Below, one piece after another: positions 34,347 to 36,091 of a DNA stretch of 36,091 nucleotides. This stretch comes from Mastigocoleus testarum BC008 (lineage in GTDB: Bacteria > Cyanobacteriota > Cyanobacteriia > Cyanobacteriales > Nostocaceae), in assembly GCF_001456025.1 (NCBI RefSeq), contig NZ_LMTZ01000016.1, forward strand, positions 1 through 36,091. Reading direction: 5' to 3'. The position numbers and the translations under genes are program-made. Under the pieces are notes generated by a model, which had not been told where the DNA came from, did not search any database, and saw only the letters and a program-made list of their open reading frames with translations. Each line of letters opens with the position of its first letter. Positions within the stretch are counted from its first letter, which is position 1.

Positions 34347-35735
34347 TTAAAATCCCGCCCACCGTAAGAAACTTTGCCACCAAGAACTAGTAGGCTGTTC
34401 TTTGAGACTCATTTTCTTGCGAATATCTTGAATGTTCCAATTGGTAAGTTTGGCAAGATTTTGTGCTTCTTTCTCAAAGCGTCTAGGTAAAGACCTTTTA
34501 TATTCTCGACCAGCTTTACAGTTTAAGCCACCTTTAAAAGGATGTCGCAAAACGTAACGTCCTTGGAAGTTTTGTCTGTTGGATGTTTCTTGGAACATCA
34601 GGTCTTCAGGAAATTTATCTCGGGTATAGCGGACATGCAAGCGAGTAATGAAAATATTACTGGAAGGAGGACGACGGAAACGTCGACCTCTGGGATTTAT
34701 TGGTAGATCGACTGCAGGTTCGTTCAACCAAAATACACCAGCATCTTTGAGTTCTTCTCGGTTGAGAGGTTGAGCAGAACAGGGATCGCAAGTACCCATA
34801 TCCCAAGCATATTCAAGGAAAGCAACTTTTTTGTCTTCTTTTGTATATACTGTTTTAAACATGGATTTGTAAAAATCCTTGAATTCGTCTTTAACAAACA
34901 CAGGGATATTAGTATTCGAAGGGACTTTTACTGTGCGGTAATTGGTAACTTCTGCTTGTCCTTTAGGGGAAATAATGTAAACTAACAAGTCTTGCTCTGC
35001 TGTAGAGTTAATCATCCCCAAACGAATCGGAAGCATGTATTTAGATGATTCATAGGATATTTGCAAAGGACGGAGGAATTGATAACCTTTTTCCTCAAAT
35101 TTATCTAAGTTGACTTTAGCAACAAAGAATTTCATCCCCTGACGGATATAAGGTCGTAGTAAACTTCTTGCACCTCGAGGAATTTTGTAGCCGTTGCGCC
35201 GTAACCAAGTTTGTAAACCGTTAGATTCTTTTGCGCTCAGGATAACAATATCGTATTCACCAACATTAAATTTAGCTTCTACGGTTACCTCTAGATCGTT
35301 CTTTCTCTTCAAATTATTTCTGGAAGCAGGAGTGGGTGCAGCTGAAGACTGAACTGCTCGCTCTTCATATACAACTGGGTTACAAGGATCTTCATCAAAA
35401 TATTCAACTAAACGCGGGGCGCTAAAAGCATCTAACCTTTCAATAATTTTTGGTTTTGCAACTTTAACTTGTTCTTTTTTTAGCACTGTCGGAACAGGAA
35501 CTACCATGGCGAAGTCTTTCACATCACCTTGATAATCATTTGCCATTGTCAACACAGTGCGATTGTCTTTGCGAGCAATCACAACCTGAGAAGCTTGGTT
35601 ATATAGTTTGCTATCAGCTTTAGCAACATAAAATCCACAAAAAGCCCAGGCTGCAGGGGTAAAGTAAAAAAGTACGACAAAACTTAGTACTAATGAAATT
35701 AATACCCGAAATATTTGTTTTATTGAGAGTGTCAT
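34347..35735 (-). CDS. DUF2330 exported protein
   Basis: A 462-residue exported protein of the DUF2330 family, unknown function. A signal peptide or anchor covers about residues 8-31 (FRVLISLVLSFVVLFYFTPAAWA), immediately followed by FCGFYVAKADSKLYNQASQVVIARKDNRTVLTMANDYQGD, the characteristic DUF2330 opening with its conserved Cys. Further family landmarks are DFAMVVPVP, FDEDPCNP, an ILSAKESNGLQTWLRRNGY segment and YIISPKGQAEV. The C-terminus is basic and ends SWWQSFLRWAGF. Several Cys pairs (CDPCSAQP, CNP) suggest disulphides outside the cytoplasm. The gene lies directly downstream of a second, nearly identical copy whose 3' end is in the window, so the pair may be co-transcribed. No Shine-Dalgarno is evident. 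Confidence 0.9.
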   Translation of the reverse strand: MTLSIKQIFRVLISLVLSFVVLFYFTPAAWAFCGFYVAKADSKLYNQASQVVIARKDNRTVLTMANDYQGDVKDFAMVVPVPTVLKKEQVKVAKPKIIERLDAFSAPRLVEYFDEDPCNPVVYEERAVQSSAAPTPASRNNLKRKNDLEVTVEAKFNVGEYDIVILSAKESNGLQTWLRRNGYKIPRGARSLLRPYIRQGMKFFVAKVNLDKFEEKGYQFLRPLQISYESSKYMLPIRLGMINSTAEQDLLVYIISPKGQAEVTNYRTVKVPSNTNIPVFVKDEFKDFYKSMFKTVYTKEDKKVAFLEYAWDMGTCDPCSAQPLNREELKDAGVFWLNEPAVDLPINPRGRRFRRPPSSNIFITRLHVRYTRDKFPEDLMFQETSNRQNFQGRYVLRHPFKGGLNCKAGREYKRSLPRRFEKEAQNLAKLTNWNIQDIRKKMSLKEQPTSSWWQSFLRWAGF

Positions 35736-35794
35736 TTTGATTTTTTGAACTTTAGTTATGAGTTACAAGAATTTTTAAGTAAATTGGGGGTTCC

Positions 35795-35815
35795 AGACGT
35801 AGCATTGCTACATCT
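35795..35815. repeat. Palindromic dispersed repeat between DUF2330 copies
   Basis: AGACGTAGC-ATT-GCTACATCT is a nearly perfect palindrome (one mismatch) of the kind AGACGTAGCAATGCTACGTCT found scattered in Nostocales genomes. It lies in the 138-bp gap between the two DUF2330 genes. Confidence 0.6.
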
Positions 35816-35873
35816 GAGATAAATGTTTGGGTTTGCAGATACCTGTTTCAAATAAATCAAAACTGTTGTAAGA

Positions 35874-36091
35874 CTAAAATCCTACCCACCCAAAGAAACT
35901 TTGCCACCAAGAACTAATTGGCTGTTCTTTGAGACTCATTTTCTTGCGAATATCTTGAATATTCCAATTGGTGAGTTTGGCAAGATTTTGTGCTTCTTTC
36001 TCAAAACGTCTAGGTAAAGACCTTTTATATTCTCGACCAGCTTTACAGTTTAAGCCACCTTTAAAAGGATGTCGCAAAACGTAACGTCCTT
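35874..36091 (-). CDS. Second DUF2330 gene, 3' part only (runs off the window)
   Basis: The last 71 or so codons of a gene that continues beyond position 36091. The frame is open to the edge (GRYVLRHPFKGGLNCKAGREYKRSL and on), so the apparent start inside is an artefact. It matches the C-terminus of the neighbouring DUF2330 protein almost residue for residue, differing only near the end (PISSWWQSFFGWVGF against PTSSWWQSFLRWAGF). Over the roughly 205 bp aligned from the conserved AAACTTTGCC, I count about five base differences. It is therefore a recent tandem duplicate, or one homogenised by gene conversion. Function unknown. Confidence 0.9.
   Translation of the reverse strand, partial: GRYVLRHPFKGGLNCKAGREYKRSLPRRFEKEAQNLAKLTNWNIQDIRKKMSLKEQPISSWWQSFFGWVGF

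Overview
The window looks like a chromosomal stretch of a filamentous, probably heterocystous (Nostocales-type) cyanobacterium. The evidence is: AT-rich DNA dotted with HIP1 octamers (GCGATCGC, for example at 933-940 and 7306-7313); a high-light-inducible protein; a LabA/NYN protein; multi-GAF sensors of the cyanobacterial PixJ and histidine kinase styles; a CHASE2-Ser/Thr kinase; and heptameric short tandem repeats plus dispersed palindromes between genes. No tRNA, rRNA, CRISPR array, prophage or intact transposase was seen.

Layout. 1-2382: a truncated four-helix-bundle (23S rRNA-IVP-like) gene, then a TetR-family repressor divergent from a small Coq4-like metal-site protein with a perfect 9+6+9 palindrome between them. 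2383-7815: a giant soluble receptor of eight GAF units, each exactly 537 bp, every one keeping the two cysteines of DXCF-type cyanobacteriochromes, and ending in a decayed chemoreceptor signalling domain. 7922-9253: a CNNM/CBS/CorC membrane protein. 10082-13717: mfd, then a hypothetical gene with a Fur-box-like sequence upstream. 14718-16778 (minus strand): a WD40 propeller, a small two-helix membrane protein and an HLIP. 17149-19285: alanine dehydrogenase and a D-Ala-D-Ala dipeptidase. 19433-23236 (minus): a five-GAF histidine kinase. 23237-24594: a long gene-poor stretch with a structured segment and a GC-rich block that may be a group II intron relic. 24595-28549: a GT2 glycosyltransferase, a Spy/CpxP-like periplasmic protein (minus), and a membrane histidine kinase overlapping its NarL-type regulator. 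28737-31169 (minus): a CHASE2-Ser/Thr kinase. 31985-34202: labA-like and leuA. 34347-36091 (minus): a DUF2330 gene and the 3' end of a nearly identical second copy running off the window.

The genes fall into three loose themes: signal perception (two multi-GAF proteins, one two-component pair, one Ser/Thr kinase), alanine and cell-wall dipeptide recycling (ald, ddpX), and housekeeping (mfd, leuA). Five of the six complete convergent intergenic gaps contain a short repeat (heptamer array or palindrome). The strongest candidate for something undescribed is the octa-GAF protein at 2383-7815: potentially an eight-chromophore photoreceptor whose chemotaxis output tip has been lost.
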